Source: Papio anubis (taxonomy: Eukaryota; Chordata; Mammalia; Primates; Cercopithecidae). From it: a DNA stretch of 64,000 nt. The notes under the pieces are model-generated. The model was not told the origin of the DNA and made no database searches. It was given only the letters and a program-made list of their open reading frames with translations. The stretch spans positions 70,395,754-70,459,753 of the forward strand of contig NC_044989.1 of assembly GCF_008728515.1 (NCBI RefSeq). The letters run 5' to 3'. A program made the position numbers and the translations under genes. How positions within the stretch are numbered: position 1 is the stretch's first letter; each line of letters begins with the position of its first letter. Positions 21,514 to 33,010 of this stretch are shown piece after piece.

Positions 21514-23837
21514 AACGTGGCAAATACCTATAGACCAAAGAAACTACAAGCTCTATTTAAGATCTTTGAATGCCCATTTCAAGCCCTCTTCCCACTTTCC
21601 AATAAGCAAGTTGACTCCCTGGTCTTCAATTAAAACCATGGTCTTTCAGAAGAAGTGGCAAAAATGGACAAATGCCACAGGCTAAGACCCTAAGGGTGGG
21701 GCTTGTATATGCAGAATGCTGCTTACTGGATGTTCAAAGAACATACCTAAGGACATGGTCCATCCATATCTAATGTCACGGTCAAAGCTGAGCCTTTCCA
21801 TCTAGTTTGTCTTATGATTAGCTAAGCCAACTATCTGAGTTGAGATCAGCCAACTAATAGATCTCACTCATGACAATAAACACACATATATGAGGGTGTC
21901 AAGAGGACCCAGCAATTTCTTCATCAGAAGTCTTAGAGATTTCTTTCAGGTGATCTTTCCCTAGCTGTGTTGGTTGGGAATGGCATGCAGGGGAAGTAAC
22001 TGGCTTGCTCTTTGGTTACTAGCTATGTCAGCTTCAATTCCTGGTACTTGGTCACCCACCCAGTCAGATTTAAATGGCAACCCACCTGTAACACCACCCT
22101 GCCCACAGAGCATGAGCTTATCTCGAATCCAAGGATTGAAAAAAATATTATAGTCTAGACTGCCCATAAGATATAGAAGAGAAATTTAATAGGGAAGGTA
22201 GAAAATTGATGTCATACCCATTCCATAAAAATGAGCTACTTCCCATTTGGCACTGATCCCCATGTGTAATGTCAAAATCCTGAACTAGCAGTAAGACTTG
22301 AGACTGATGCTGAGATGAATATAGTCCCAGAGTAGAAGGAAGTGTGCTCAGAAGTGCTCTAGAGAAATTCTGACGGAGGTCCAACCTAGGGAAGAGAGCC
22401 TGAGAGAAGCCCTCCTATCTTATATCCAGAAGCCAGTGATGGCCATGGCCATGATGGCACCATAGCATTTACCACTTCCTGTTTGCACTGGGATGGAGAA
22501 GAGGATTCAAAGTGGACGAAAGAATGCAGAATTCTTCCTTCCTCCTCATTTCAGAGTTCCATTGTGGATTACAGCTATCTATCCTTTTGCAGACACACAG
22601 GAAATAGTGATTATTACCTTCATCTGGAATTTCAGATGAAGGTAATAGTAACATTATCTTCATCTGGAATTACTCCATTTGATGTCCATTCCTTTGGAAT
22701 AAATATTCACTCTTTCCAAAACTGTACTCCACCAAACACATATTCTGTAAGATTTTAATAAATATTCCTTCAGGAAAAAAAAAAAAAGGATCTCTAGTTA
22801 AATACGTTTGAAAAATGTTACATATTCTACTTCCCTTTTGGAGTTTTACAATGCATATTAAAAGCTCTTTTTGAGGTGGAGGCAGCTGGACAGCTAACAT
22901 GAAATCCAGGGCAAGAGCTCAACGAAGCTAAGAGCCTTGTTCTAGAAGGCAGCGGGACAGACTAGCATGACATCTAATTAGCCCAAAGAGTAGATGGCAA
23001 AGTTCAAGGTGGTCAACAGAGGGAGATCTGTGCATGTACAGAACTCTACCTACTAAAGCCTAGATGCAAGAAAAGGCTCTAGTATCAGATAAGTGACCTG
23101 GCCAGGGGAAGGGTGGACAGTCCCTGGTGAGGGACTGACAGCAGGGCTTTAGTCCTGGACAGGGTTAGGAAGTCCAGGCAGAGAAACAAGACAACGCTTG
23201 TATTTCTAGGTAAAAGTCAAAATAAAGGTGAGACCGCGGGAAAGCAGAAACTGATAGGCAGAGAGCTGTCATTCAGGGCACAGAACACATGCCCAGGAGT
23301 TCCTTCCTACTGGAGACACTGGTTCTAATATCCTAGTGATCAGCAGATCCTGCTTTCCACTAGACCTCATGTATGAGGCTGCAGGGGTTGAGAGGAGAGA
23401 AAATGGTGTGGGAGGTTCAGAAATCTCAAGTAGTGCTGATTCCATTAAGGTAGGAGGTACAGACCTTGCCAAACTTGGGGGATAGGGAGGAGAGGCCGTT
23501 CCTAGGCTGCCCACTAGGGAAATGTGTCCAAAAAAATTAACTACAACCCAAGAGTCCTCAGTAAAGCCAAAAGTCTGGATCAAAAATAAAGTGCTCTAGA
23601 CTTAGGATAGGAATACGGACAGTGAAATTGAACCTCAGGGTGGAGGCATCTATAAACCCAATTGTAAGGAGCTCAGAAAGGCACTGAGATTTGAGTTGCC
23701 TCTGCAAAATATGCCCTTAGGGGAGAAAATGCTGTGAGAATTCTAATCATAAAGGCAGTTAGAGAGCACTGGTGAATGAAAGATGATGCCAAGTCAACTA
23801 GGAAGGGTCTCTCTTTGGCAGAACTCAGGCCAATAAA
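21514..23837. other. Long single-copy stretch
   Basis: The longest repeat-poor stretch of the window. It holds the hairpin at 22613 and a short A tract at 22775-22788. Open frames of up to about 105 codons on either strand show no recognisable domain. No supported exon. Confidence 0.5.
22613..22671 (+). repeat. Perfect 14-bp hairpin plus direct repeat
   Basis: ATTACCTTCATCTG (22613-22626) is the exact reverse complement of 22633-22646, with a 6-base loop. A third, direct copy of the 19-base unit follows at 22653-22671 with one change. Confidence 0.95.
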
Positions 23838-23849
23838 GTCGTATGCCTT

Positions 23850-24118
23850 CTTTGGGAGGCCAAGGTGGGTGTATCACCTGAGGCCAGGAGTTCGAGACCA
23901 GCCTGGCCAACAAGGTGAAAGCCCATCTCTACTAAAAATACAAAAATTACCTGAGTGTGGTGGTGCGCGCCTGTAATCCCAGCTACTTGGGACGCTAAGG
24001 CAGGAGAATCACTTGAACCCAGGAGGTGGAAGTTGCAGTGAGCCAAGATTGCTCTACCGCACTCCAGCCTGGGTGGCAGAGTGAGACTCTGTCTCAAAGA
24101 AAAAAAAAAAAAAAAAAA
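23850..24118 (+). mobile_element. AluS-like, 5'-truncated
   Basis: Starts inside the left arm at CTTTGGGAGGCC. TSD GTCGTATGCCTT (23838-23849) / GTTGTATGTCTT (24119-24130). A truncated but otherwise normal insertion. Confidence 0.95.
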
Positions 24119-24130
24119 GTTGTATGTCTT

Positions 24131-25142
24131 AATCACAGGGACTATCTTCACAGCTTCTGGATCAGCTATTTTGGCTCCACAAAATTAGTGCACAAGGAGG
24201 AACTGTACCTTTGCATGGACACCTCAAGTGCTTTGTCATTGCTTCTGGCATGGCTTATTTTGCTTTCCGGTAAAGCTCTTAGCATAGCTCATTGGGAAAT
24301 TGAGACCAGAAGTTGTCCGTGACCACCAGCCACGAAGGAAATGCCCTACCCTTGTTGCCACTGGTGGCCTCTTTTGCGCCACCATTTTGCATCATTTCTC
24401 GGAAGCTGTGCCTCCCCCCTTCTAAGATCTGTGACAGTCTTGTCTGAGGACATCACAGTAAACCACAGACCCAAAGGTCCAGCACTCCTGGTTACATTCT
24501 AGCTGTCAGCAGCTCTCCACACAACACTGTGCCTCCATCCGAACGCACTGGTGGGAAATCTGTCTACTCAGCATACCCTCTTTGGGGGTCATGGGCCTCC
24601 ATAACCATCACCCTCAGCTGCTTGTTTCTTCTCAGACAAAACTGCGAAGGAAACCAAGTATTTCTTTAGGGACCCAGCATCTCCCTTCAAGGCCTTCATC
24701 TCAAACTCATTGGCGTCTCCTTCCTGTCCCTACAACTAGGAGCACAGTGCCTTCTCCTCTCTATCCCTTCCTCAGTCTAGTTCTCAGAAATCAATCTTAT
24801 AAACTCATTCACACTTCCACTTAACATGACCAAGATGTTTCACAATCAAAACCCTTCCTGGAGTCTCATTTTTAACAGGGTCTCAAAGATTTAAATCAAG
24901 ACAAAGAAATTTCAATTGTGGGATTCCAAGCAATAGCAAACAGCCAGGGCAAGTTTTTGAGGGGCAGGACACATTCTTGGTGCCTGAAATTATACCACTT
25001 GACAGACCAGCTCTTTGTATTCCATCACCTGACACCTTCAAGCCATCTCTTCTGCTAGCCCAGGGGCCAGGATCCCTGAATGTGTGCCAGCACCCACTGC
25101 TATCTGTCTCCCTTGGAAAAGAAAAAAAGAGACACACATAAT
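24131..25142. other. Single-copy stretch, nothing certain
   Basis: The pyrimidine-rich part at about 24600-24840 could be a decayed L2, but I cannot support that. No exon is seen. Confidence 0.45.
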
Positions 25143-25443
25143 TTTTTGTTTGTTTGTTTTTTGAGACGGAGTTTCACTCTTGTTGCCCAGGCTAGAGTGC
25201 AATGACACGGTCTCGGCTCATGGCAACCACTGCCTCCCGGGTTCAGGCGATTCTCCTGCCACAGCCTCCCAAGTGGCTGGGATTACAGACATGAGCCACC
25301 ACGCCCAGCTAATTTTGTATTTTTAGTAGAGACAGGGTTTCTCCATGTCAGTCAGGCTCGTCTCAAAGTACAACATCAGGTAATCCGCCCGCCTCGGCCT
25401 CCCAAAGTGCTGGGATTACAGATGTGAGCCACTGCGCCTGGCC
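25143..25443 (-). mobile_element. AluS-like
   Basis: Complete antisense dimer. GAGACAC occurs on both flanks as a short TSD. Confidence 0.95.
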
Positions 25444-25889
25444 GAGACACCTCTTATTTACTCACTAATCATTCAATGTTAACAGTCACACAACAGGTGC
25501 CACCAGCTCCAGTACATGCAATAACACACCACACCCTCACCTCTAGCCCCATCACAGCTGACTTTGTGAGCCACATCAACAGATTTTATGTAGATGATAG
25601 GACAGAGCCACTTTAGTAGCAAACCAATTACCAGTGGTGTTTTGACACGTGTGGCCTACACTGTGATGAAGAACAAAGACTTCTTGAAATCCTCACCTAC
25701 AGCCAATTGGTATCTTTCCCACATATGTTGTTGCAGCATCTCTATATATAGAATCTAGTACTCTATAAACAGAATGTTCTAGCTAAACACGTACCAACAA
25801 GCAAAATCGCGAGGTAGGTAAAGACGGCATCTCATCACCCTTCTTTCTCCCACCCTTTCCTAAATCTCACCAGGGACAGAAAAGCTCTG
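25444..25889. other. Single-copy stretch, nothing recognised
   Basis: Two fair minus-strand splice donors (about 25536 and 25691) lack good acceptors. Confidence 0.5.
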
Positions 25890-26115
25890 TGAAAACAGCA
25901 TGGGTTTTGGCGTTGTACAGACTTGAGGAGAAATAAATCCTAGCTCAGCCCTTTTATTAGCTGTGTGACCTTGGACAAGTTATATAACTTCTTTTTCAGC
26001 TTGCTCACGTGCAAAAAATGGGAATACTTTATTGGTTTGTACTACAATTAAATTACATATGAAAGCATCTAATACGTGCCTGGCTCTCAACGGACACAAG
26101 TTTCTGTTATCCATC
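25890..26115 (+). mobile_element. MIR (sense), near full length
   Basis: Contains the MIR core TTAGCTGTGTGACCTTGGAC, then AAGTTATATAACTTC and the 3' words TAATACGTGCCTGGCTC. Confidence 0.85.
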
Positions 26116-26360
26116 TAAACTATCATGTACCTGGTATCCTCAAGCTATCAAAGCCAATGTGTGTGCCCCACACAAATCTTCCTTTTCTTTCCTAAACCCT
26201 ATTGAAGCTGCCATCCCCTACAAGAGCTGATCTAATCACACTGTTAAAAGGAATGCAATTCTGATGAAATGAATTCAAGTAAAAAACATAAACAACATTG
26301 CTGGGTTTCTATACTAACTCTGGGTTGGGGGGTATTTCTGCATTTAAAAAAGAAGCCTGG

Positions 26361-26597
26361 TTGGGAGGCCGAGGCAGGTGGATCAATTGAGGTCAGGAGT
26401 TCGAGACAAGCCTGGCCAACATGGCGAAACCCCATCTCTACTAAAAAACAAAAATTAGCCAGGCATGATGGCACACACCTATAATTTCAGCTACTTGGGA
26501 AGCTGAGGTGAGAGAATCACTTAAACCCAGAGGCAGAGGTTGCAGTGAGCCAAGATCACACCACTGCACTCCAAGCTGGGCGACAGAGCGAGACTCT
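26361..26597 (+). mobile_element. Alu, 5'-truncated
   Basis: Starts at TTGGGAGGCCGAGG. Perfect TSD AAAAAAGAAGCCTGG at 26346-26360 and 26598-26612. No long A tail remains. Confidence 0.95.
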
Positions 26598-26719
26598 AAA
26601 AAAGAAGCCTGGAAATTCAAATGAGAGGCAGGATGTGCAATGGTGAGGTTCTCCTAAAGGACAAGAGACCAGTATTCACCTTTTCCACTGCAAGCACAGC
26701 CTCTTTTCACTCTCTCTGC

Positions 26720-26850
26720 GGAAGATGAGAAACCAATCCGAGCTACAGAACATCAGCTCAGATTGCTGAATGTCACACCTCAAATCAACAGCAGGTCCAG
26801 AATAGAACTTGGAGCCTTGGCTACCCCTCCTGCTCTAGTCAGCACATGTC
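26720..26850 (-). mobile_element. Probable MIR (antisense)
   Basis: GAAGATGAGAAACCAATCCG, then CCAGAATAGAACTTGGAGCC, fits the decayed antisense MIR order. Confidence 0.5.
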
Positions 26851-27764
26851 ACTTCCTTACCCAGGAAGTTATGGTGTTGTTTTTTTGTTTTCCCTAGGAG
26901 GTTTCCAACACTATTTTAAACTCTTTGGACTCAAAGCAACAGGATTTGACTATGGTCACAGCCTTGAAACTGTGTGTGGGAGGCCTGGACCTTACTTCTA
27001 GCATCACACCTTTTTTAAATGGTCTCAACAAGGCCCAGATTAATACAGGTGGTACAATGAACCTATGTCTTGACTTGTCTCTTAGTGATCCAGGAAGGAG
27101 GATCACAGAGAAATGTCTAGGTTTTCCACATACAGGATCACAGAAGCAGATTATTCGGGCTAAAATCAGCCTAAGTATAATCATGTGACACATGTGCTAT
27201 GCTGACTATAAATCACAATTCAGCATGGGAATTCTCATTATTAGGTACTTTTTGGCAGTATGTATGTTCTCCTTTGACTTTCCTGGCAAGACCCTAGTAA
27301 GCCAAGGGCACTAGCTCAGGCTAGGGTCTGAGAAGCCAAACACCCTTGGGGGAGGGAGGGTGGTAGAAAAGGCTGGCTGGCAGCTTCAGCAGGTGGTATA
27401 AAGGGGAACTGAAGGTGAAGTCTAGGGTGAGGGAAGGACTGGTCCAGGCAGGATTACTCAACAGCATGTGCTCAGGGAACTGGCAAAACAAGAACAACAA
27501 CAACAAATATTTTAAGTTATTTTATATTTATCAAAGTGGTAACCATGGTAAAAATCAGAATTTTGCTGCATTTTCTTTACATTTTGCTAGGTTTCTTTAT
27601 ACTTATTTTGCATTTACACTGTTTTTAAAATACATACTGAGGGATGAAAGTATGAGGGACATCATAATTTTTCTATTGCTTAAGACTGTTAAACAAATTC
27701 TTAATCTGGCCTCTAACTTCAGGAACAAGCAAGGAAAGCCAAGAGTTTGAACTTTCCAGGTCAA
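26851..27764. other. Single-copy stretch
   Basis: Overlapping open frames of 87 (+, from 26925) and 99 (-, ending 26894) codons show no family features. No good splice context. Confidence 0.45.
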
Positions 27765-27885
27765 TATTCATTTCTTCATTCAATAAATATTTCTTGAGGG
27801 ATTAGTAAGTATCAGGCCTTTGCTCAGTCCTGGGATGCAGCAGCAAACAAGAGATGTGGTTCCCAGAGTTCAGTTTACTGAGAGT
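27765..27885 (-). mobile_element. L2 3'-end fragment (antisense)
   Basis: TCATTCAATAAATATTTCTTG, then TCAGTCCTGGGATGCAGCAG, is the reverse complement of the L2 3' end. Confidence 0.8.
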
Positions 27886-28520
27886 GGGTAAGAACAAGAA
27901 CAGGATCTAAAGCCAAAAGTCTTATTGGAAAAGAGGCAAGATTCCACAGCCAGCAATGAAATGCCAATAGAAAAGCCCAGGGGCAGGCAAGAAGCTATTC
28001 AGGGAGATGAGCTGGTTCAGAAAATGGTCTCATCCCCTCACTCACTTTGACAGGGGAGACAGCCACTGTGGTAGGTTGAATTCATCAATGTAAGTGCCCT
28101 CACAGCCAATGCCACCATGAAACTGCCCCTTCTCTGTTCACAGCCATGTAACTATAAGCTATGTGCAAGATCTTGAAAGCTCCAAAGAAAAACACAAGAT
28201 TTGAATTGTCTACTGACAGAAATTCTAGAAGGTATACTACGCCAGAAGTGGGAAGTACAAAACCAACTGCCAGAGGCAGCTGGGGGATCCTCCCCCGACA
28301 TTGTCACTACACTTCTCTGACACTGCACGAAAAGTAAAAATAAAGACAGAATAGGAAAGGGAAAATAAAGGGGAGCGGGGAAGAGGGATTGAAGAAGAGA
28401 TCGGGTGAGACGGTCAGGCTACAGTCAGAAGCCTCGTGAGAGGAGTTTCCGATTTACGGTATGAAGCAGGCAAGACATGAAGAAAGGCTATGGCCTGATG
28501 TGTTAGAAAAATGAGTCACG
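27886..28520. other. Single-copy stretch, nothing recognised
   Basis: A purine-rich patch lies at 28340-28400. No repeat family or exon is supported. Confidence 0.5.
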
Positions 28521-28812
28521 GGCCAGGTGTGGTGGCTCATGCCTGTAATCCCAGCACTTTGGGAGGCTGAGGCAGGTGGATCACAAGGTCAAGAGATCGA
28601 GACCATCCTGGCCAACACAGTGAAATGCCATCTCTACTAAAAATACAAAACTTAGGTGGGCGTGGCAGCATGTGCCTGTAATCCCAGCTACTCAAGAGGC
28701 CAAGGCAGGAGAATTGCTTAAACCCAGGAGGCGGAGGTTGCAGTGAGCCGAGATTGCGCCACAGCACTCCAGCCTGGTGACAGAACGAGACTCTGTCTCC
28801 AAAAAAAAAAAG
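28521..28812 (+). mobile_element. AluS-like, first of a tandem pair
   Basis: Complete dimer. The upstream TSD AGAAAAATGAGTCA (28505-28518) has its partner only after the second Alu. Confidence 0.95.
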
Positions 28813-29108
28813 GGGGGCTGAGCAGGGTCGCTCACCCCTGTAATCCCAGCACTTTGGGAGGCCGAGGTGGGCGGATCATGAAGTCAGGAGATTGAGACCA
28901 TCCTGGCTAACACGTTGAAACCCCATCTCCACTAAAAAAGCCGGGCGTGGTGGCAGGCGCCTGTAGTCCCATCAGGAGGCCGAGGCAGGAGAATGGCGTG
29001 AACCTGGGAGGCAGAGGTTGCAGTGAGCTGAGATCGCGCCACTGCACTCCAGCCTGGGCGACAGTGCGAAACTCTGTCTCAAAAAAAAAAAAAAAAAGAA
29101 AAGAAAAA
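28813..29108 (+). mobile_element. AluY-like, inserted in the tail of the previous Alu
   Basis: AluY-type words (GGGCGGATCATGAAGTCAGG, GGCGTGAACCTG) with a deletion around the right-arm start. The shared TSD partner is at 29109-29122. Confidence 0.93.
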
Positions 29109-29254
29109 AGAAAAATGAGTCATTCCAGCAGCTCAGCTCCAGCACAGTCAGAACGTGATGGCCATGGTAAAGGTGGAGAGCCAACAACAGCAACAGCAGG
29201 AGGTACAGAATCTATGCACAGCCAGCACAGTAGGGGCCTACAGAGATCTCAAAG

Positions 29255-29309
29255 TGTTTGACTTCTCTGGGCCTCAGTTTCCTTTATCTGAAAATGAAGA
29301 TGGTAAGAG
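29255..29309 (+). mobile_element. MIR, left part (split by LTR)
   Basis: TCTGGGCCTCAGTTTCC and the following ATCTGAAAATGAAGATGG are MIR core sequence. The element resumes at 29750. Confidence 0.75.
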
Positions 29310-29749
29310 TGTACATTAATTACCTAGGACTGCCATAAAACTACCACAAACTACATGGCTTAAAACAACAGAAATTTATTCTCTCGCAGTTCAGGAAGCT
29401 ACAAGTCTGAAATCCAGGTGTCAGTAGGGCCATGCTCCCTCTGAAGGCCCTAGGGAAGAATCCCTCCTTGTCTCTTCTAGTTTCTGGTGGTCGCTGGCAA
29501 TCCTTGGAGGGCTGCAGCCATTCCTTAGCTGGCAGCAGCATAACTGCAATCTCTGCCTCCATCTTCATGTGGCCATCTTCCGTCTGTGTCTCTCTCTTCT
29601 TATGACAACACCAGTCACTAGACTAGGACTTCCCAGTTAAACTTCATCTCAACTTGATTATGTGTGCAAGGACCGTATTTCCAACTAAGATCACATTCAT
29701 AGGTTCTGGGGCAACATGAATTTTGGGGGATACTATTCAATTCGGTACA
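29310..29749 (-). mobile_element. MaLR-type LTR (MLT1/MST class)
   Basis: GACTGCCATAAAACTACCAC, TTAAAACAACAGAAATTTATT-like text and TTGATTATGTGTGCAAGGACC follow the antisense order of ERVL-MaLR LTRs. It runs from TG at the left edge to CA at 29748-29749. A solo LTR without internal sequence. Confidence 0.82.
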
Positions 29750-29850
29750 GAGCACCAACCTCCTAAGAAGTTTATACATGTAAGGTATTATACTTAGGAC
29801 CATGACTGGCACACAATATGTGTTGTGTAAAGGTTGGCTACTCTTCTTCA
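29750..29850 (+). mobile_element. MIR, right part (split by LTR)
   Basis: ACATGTAAGGTATTATACTT and GACTGGCACACAATATGTG continue the MIR from 29309. Confidence 0.7.
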
Positions 29851-30485
29851 ACATCTCTGGCAGGTAGCTGTTGCCAAAAGGGTATGTAGGTGTGTTCTGT
29901 TATGTAAGAATCACCCTCCCTCCATTTTGAGTCAGAGGCAAGAAACTGAATGAAACTAGAGTTCTGAAATAAGCAGATTAGGGCAGAGCTAGAGCACACA
30001 TTTATTACCATTCAGTACCCCTTATCAATATCCTAGCAATATTCTCAGGTTGGAGTGAAAAAATACCCGCTACAAGCACTTGTTTTTTGAACAACATAGA
30101 CTTTATCATTCCAAATGAACAATGGCCCTTCAAAGCAGTCCCCTTGTTAGGATCTGCCTTGGAAGACCCTTCAGAGCCAGCCAAGAAGCTGCAGCAGAGA
30201 GACAACAGTCTCGTAACTTACAATTCAGACTGTGAGTTCTGATCCCAAACTGTTTTACATGGTATATTCACCCCATGGTTTGGTAATGAAATGACCTTTG
30301 GCTGTATCCAAACATTAAATCCATTCTCTGAGATGGAGATTTGCTATTTCTGAGGATGTGATATTCAAAATAACAAGCCACTTTCAAATTAGGGAAGAGG
30401 AGAACAGATTAAAGGCTCCTGCTCTTACTTCTCCTTCTTTAATGAATGAATTTGGGACAGCTACCCAACTGAAAAAAATACATAA
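29851..30485. other. Single-copy stretch, nothing recognised
   Basis: No recognisable repeat or gene. A minus-strand donor near 30213 lacks an acceptor. Confidence 0.5.
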
Positions 30486-30788
30486 GGCGGGGCGCGGTGG
30501 CTCACGCCTGTAATCCCAGCACTTTCGGAGGCCGAGGCGGGCAGATCACAAGGTCAGAAGTTCGAGACCAGCCTGGCCAACATAGTGAAACCCAGTCTCT
30601 ACTAAAAATACAAAAGTTAGCCTGGAATGGTGGCACGTGCCTGTAGTCCCAGGTACTTGCAAGGCTGAGGCAGGAGAATCGCTTGAACCTGGGAAGCAGA
30701 GGTTGTGGTGAGCCGAGAACACGCCACTGCACTCCAGCCTAGGCAACAGTGAGTGAGACTTCGTCAAAAAAAAAGAAAAGAAAAAAGA
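30486..30788 (+). mobile_element. AluS-like, full length
   Basis: Starts GGCGGGGCGCGGTGG and ends in an A/G-rich tail. Confidence 0.95.
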
Positions 30789-30789
30789 A

Positions 30790-31139
30790 ATACAGCCAGA
30801 TTCCAACCACTCTCTTCATATCAAAATAAATACCAGATGGATCAAAGATTTAAATTTAAAGATAAAAGATTTAAACACACAGAGTACTCAAAAAGAACAA
30901 GTAACTATTTTTATAATTTTGAGGTGGGGAAGCATGCTTTTTCTAAACATTGGTCTAGTAGCAGGAAAAATTATAAGGGAAGAGATTTTCTGACTACCTA
31001 AAAATGTAAAATTTGCATACAGAAAAAAAGCTGCATGAACAAAGTTGAAAGGAAATGACAAAATGGGAACAATTCTGTATTATATATGATAGTCAACACG
31101 TTAAGTCTTACAAATAAAAAAAAATTATTGGAAAAAATG
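30790..31139 (+). mobile_element. Old L1 fragment (sense, L1M-like)
   Basis: ACCAGATGGATCAAAGATTT and onwards matches late ORF2 of an old L1. It continues after the next Alu. Confidence 0.75.
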
Positions 31140-31441
31140 TGCAGGCAAGGTGCAGTGCTTCACACCTGTAACCCCCAATGCTTTGAGAGCCCAAGGCAGG
31201 AGGAGAACTTCAGTCTAAAGTTCAAGATCAGTCTGGGCTGCAATAACCCATCTCTAAAAAAAAAAAAAAAAAATTAGCCGGGTGTGGCAGCAGGCACCTG
31301 TAGTCCCAGCTGCTCACGAGGCTGAGGCAGGAAGATCTCTTGAGCCCAGGAGTTCAAGGCTACAGTGAGCTATGATTGCACCACTGCACTCCAGCCTAGA
31401 CAACAAACCAAGACCCTGTCTCTAAGAGGAAAAAAAAAAAA
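31140..31441 (+). mobile_element. AluJ-like, interrupting L1
   Basis: Diverged dimer with an 18-base A linker at 31256-31273. Confidence 0.93.
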
Positions 31442-31536
31442 ATTCAAAAGTCATGAATAACTGATTTAAAGAAAAAATAGAAAGGTCCAAAATACATCTG
31501 AAAATTCAACTTTAATATTCAAATAAATGAAAATTA
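31442..31536 (+). mobile_element. Old L1 fragment, continuation
   Basis: GAAAAAATAGAAAGGTCC, then AATAAATGAAAATTAAATC, continues the L1 interrupted by the Alu. Confidence 0.65.
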
Positions 31537-31539
31537 AAT

Positions 31540-31825
31540 CATACTTATTGAGTGCTATGTTTCAGTTACTATTTATTCTAAGCATTTTACTTGGATTTAT
31601 TCCTCACAATAACCCTATAAAATAAGTGCTATCATTACCTCACAATAACCCTATAAAACAGGCTCTATCATTATGCCTACTTTATCACGATGAAATTGAA
31701 GGACAGAGAAGGTAAATGACTTACCTAAGGTCACCCAGTTAGTAAATGGCTGAGTCAGAATTCATCCCCTAGCAGGCTGGCTCCAAAGTCACATTCTTAA
31801 CCACTGTGGTACAAGACCATGTCTT
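31540..31825 (-). mobile_element. MIR (antisense) with internal duplication
   Basis: From TTATTGAGTGCTATGTTTC to TTCTTAACCACTGTGGTAC, a nearly full antisense MIR. It is longer than usual because of a 36-bp tandem duplication. Confidence 0.88.
31602..31673 (+). repeat. 36-bp tandem duplication in MIR
   Basis: CCTCACAATAACCCTATAAA starts at 31602 and again at 31638. The two units differ at about four positions. Confidence 0.93.
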
Positions 31826-31829
31826 ACCT

Positions 31830-32125
31830 GTTAGATGAAGAAGACAAAAAATACAACACCCAATGTTATCAAAAGCATGGGAAAACAGGCAATCTCATGT
31901 GCTGCTAATATAAGTTTACATTCTTAAGGGTAGTTTGGCTCCATGAATTGACATTTTAAATATGCATACCTTTTAACTCAGCAGGTGAATTTCTTGGAAT
32001 TCATCCTGAAGAGATAGTGCACAAGCATGTAGAGATGTATATATCAAGTGTTTATCACAGAATGCTCACAATAATCAAAATATTGCAAATAAAAAGCCCA
32101 GTAAGTATACCAAATGTCCAACAAA
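31830..32125 (+). mobile_element. Old L1 fragment (sense)
   Basis: CTCATGTGCTGCTAATATAAG and ACTCAGCAGGTGAATTTC follow L1M ORF2 order. Confidence 0.7.
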
Positions 32126-32215
32126 TTCATTCACTCAACAAATATTTATTGAGCATCAATGATGTACCAGGAACTGTTCTCAATACCAGGTATAGAGCAT
32201 GGATAAAAGAAAAAA
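32126..32215 (-). mobile_element. L2 3' end (antisense), first part
   Basis: TCACTCAACAAATATTTATT and the following GTACCAGGAACTGTTCTC are the antisense L2 terminus. It continues after the Alu. Confidence 0.8.
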
Positions 32216-32216
32216 G

Positions 32217-32510
32217 GGCCAGGCATGGTGGCTGACGCCTGTAATCCCAGCACTTTGAGAGGCTGAGGAGGGAGGATTGCTTGAACCTACAAGTTTGAGA
32301 CCAGCCTGGGCCACACAGTGAGACCCCCATCATTAGAAAACATTTTTTAAAATAGCTGGGCGAAGCAGCACATGCCTGTAGTCCCAATTACTTGAGAGGC
32401 TGAGGTAAGAGGATCACTTAAGCTCAGGAGATGGAAGTTGCAGTGAGTCGAGATCATGCCACTGCACTCTAGTGTGGGTGACAGAGCGAGACCCTGTCTC
32501 CAAAAAAAGG
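32217..32510 (+). mobile_element. AluS/J-like, interrupting L2
   Basis: Complete dimer starting GGGCCAGGCATGG. Confidence 0.94.
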
Positions 32511-32559
32511 GGGAGAAACACTCATTCTATGATACAGAATGGGATGCTGCCTGATTCTA

Positions 32560-32765
32560 GCATAATAAAACAATCTTTAAAATAAAAATCCCCGTCTTCA
32601 TGGAGCTTATATTCTAATGGAGGGAAGTTAGGCAATAAGCAAATAAATGAGAAGAGTATATATCAGGTGATGCTAAATGCTATAGAGAAAAATACAGAAG
32701 GGAAGAGAGATAAGGAAGAAAGGGGGATTGTTATCTTGTTAAGGGAGTCAAAGAAGACCCCATTG
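32560..32765 (-). mobile_element. L2 (antisense), second part
   Basis: TTCATGGAGCTTATATTCTA and TGCTATAGAGAAAAATACAG continue the antisense L2 interrupted at 32216. Confidence 0.78.
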
Positions 32766-32799
32766 ATAACAGGTAAAACAAATGGATTAAATATTAGAG

Positions 32800-33010
32800 A
32801 ATAATAGCAGTATGATATATCCACTCACTGAACTATAATTCAGCCCTTTTTTCTGTATTTATTGACATGAAAATGTCCTCAATCAAGTGAAATCAAGTGA
32901 AAAAAGATGGTAAGACAGTAACAAGGTATGACTCCACTGATATAAAATTACATGTATATATATGCTCATATTCCAACTGGGAGAGTGGACCAACATCTAA
33001 CAGGATTAAT
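32800..33010 (+). mobile_element. Old L1 fragment (sense)
   Basis: GATATATCCACTCACTGAAC, then AAGGTATGACTCCACTGATA, is L1M-like. Bases near 32880-32900 carry a small tandem repeat (ATCAAGTGAA twice). Confidence 0.55.

Noticed and set aside
26894..27193. Overlapping frames of 87 and 99 codons on opposite strands
   Set aside because: Open on both strands without family features. Most likely chance in a low-stop stretch.
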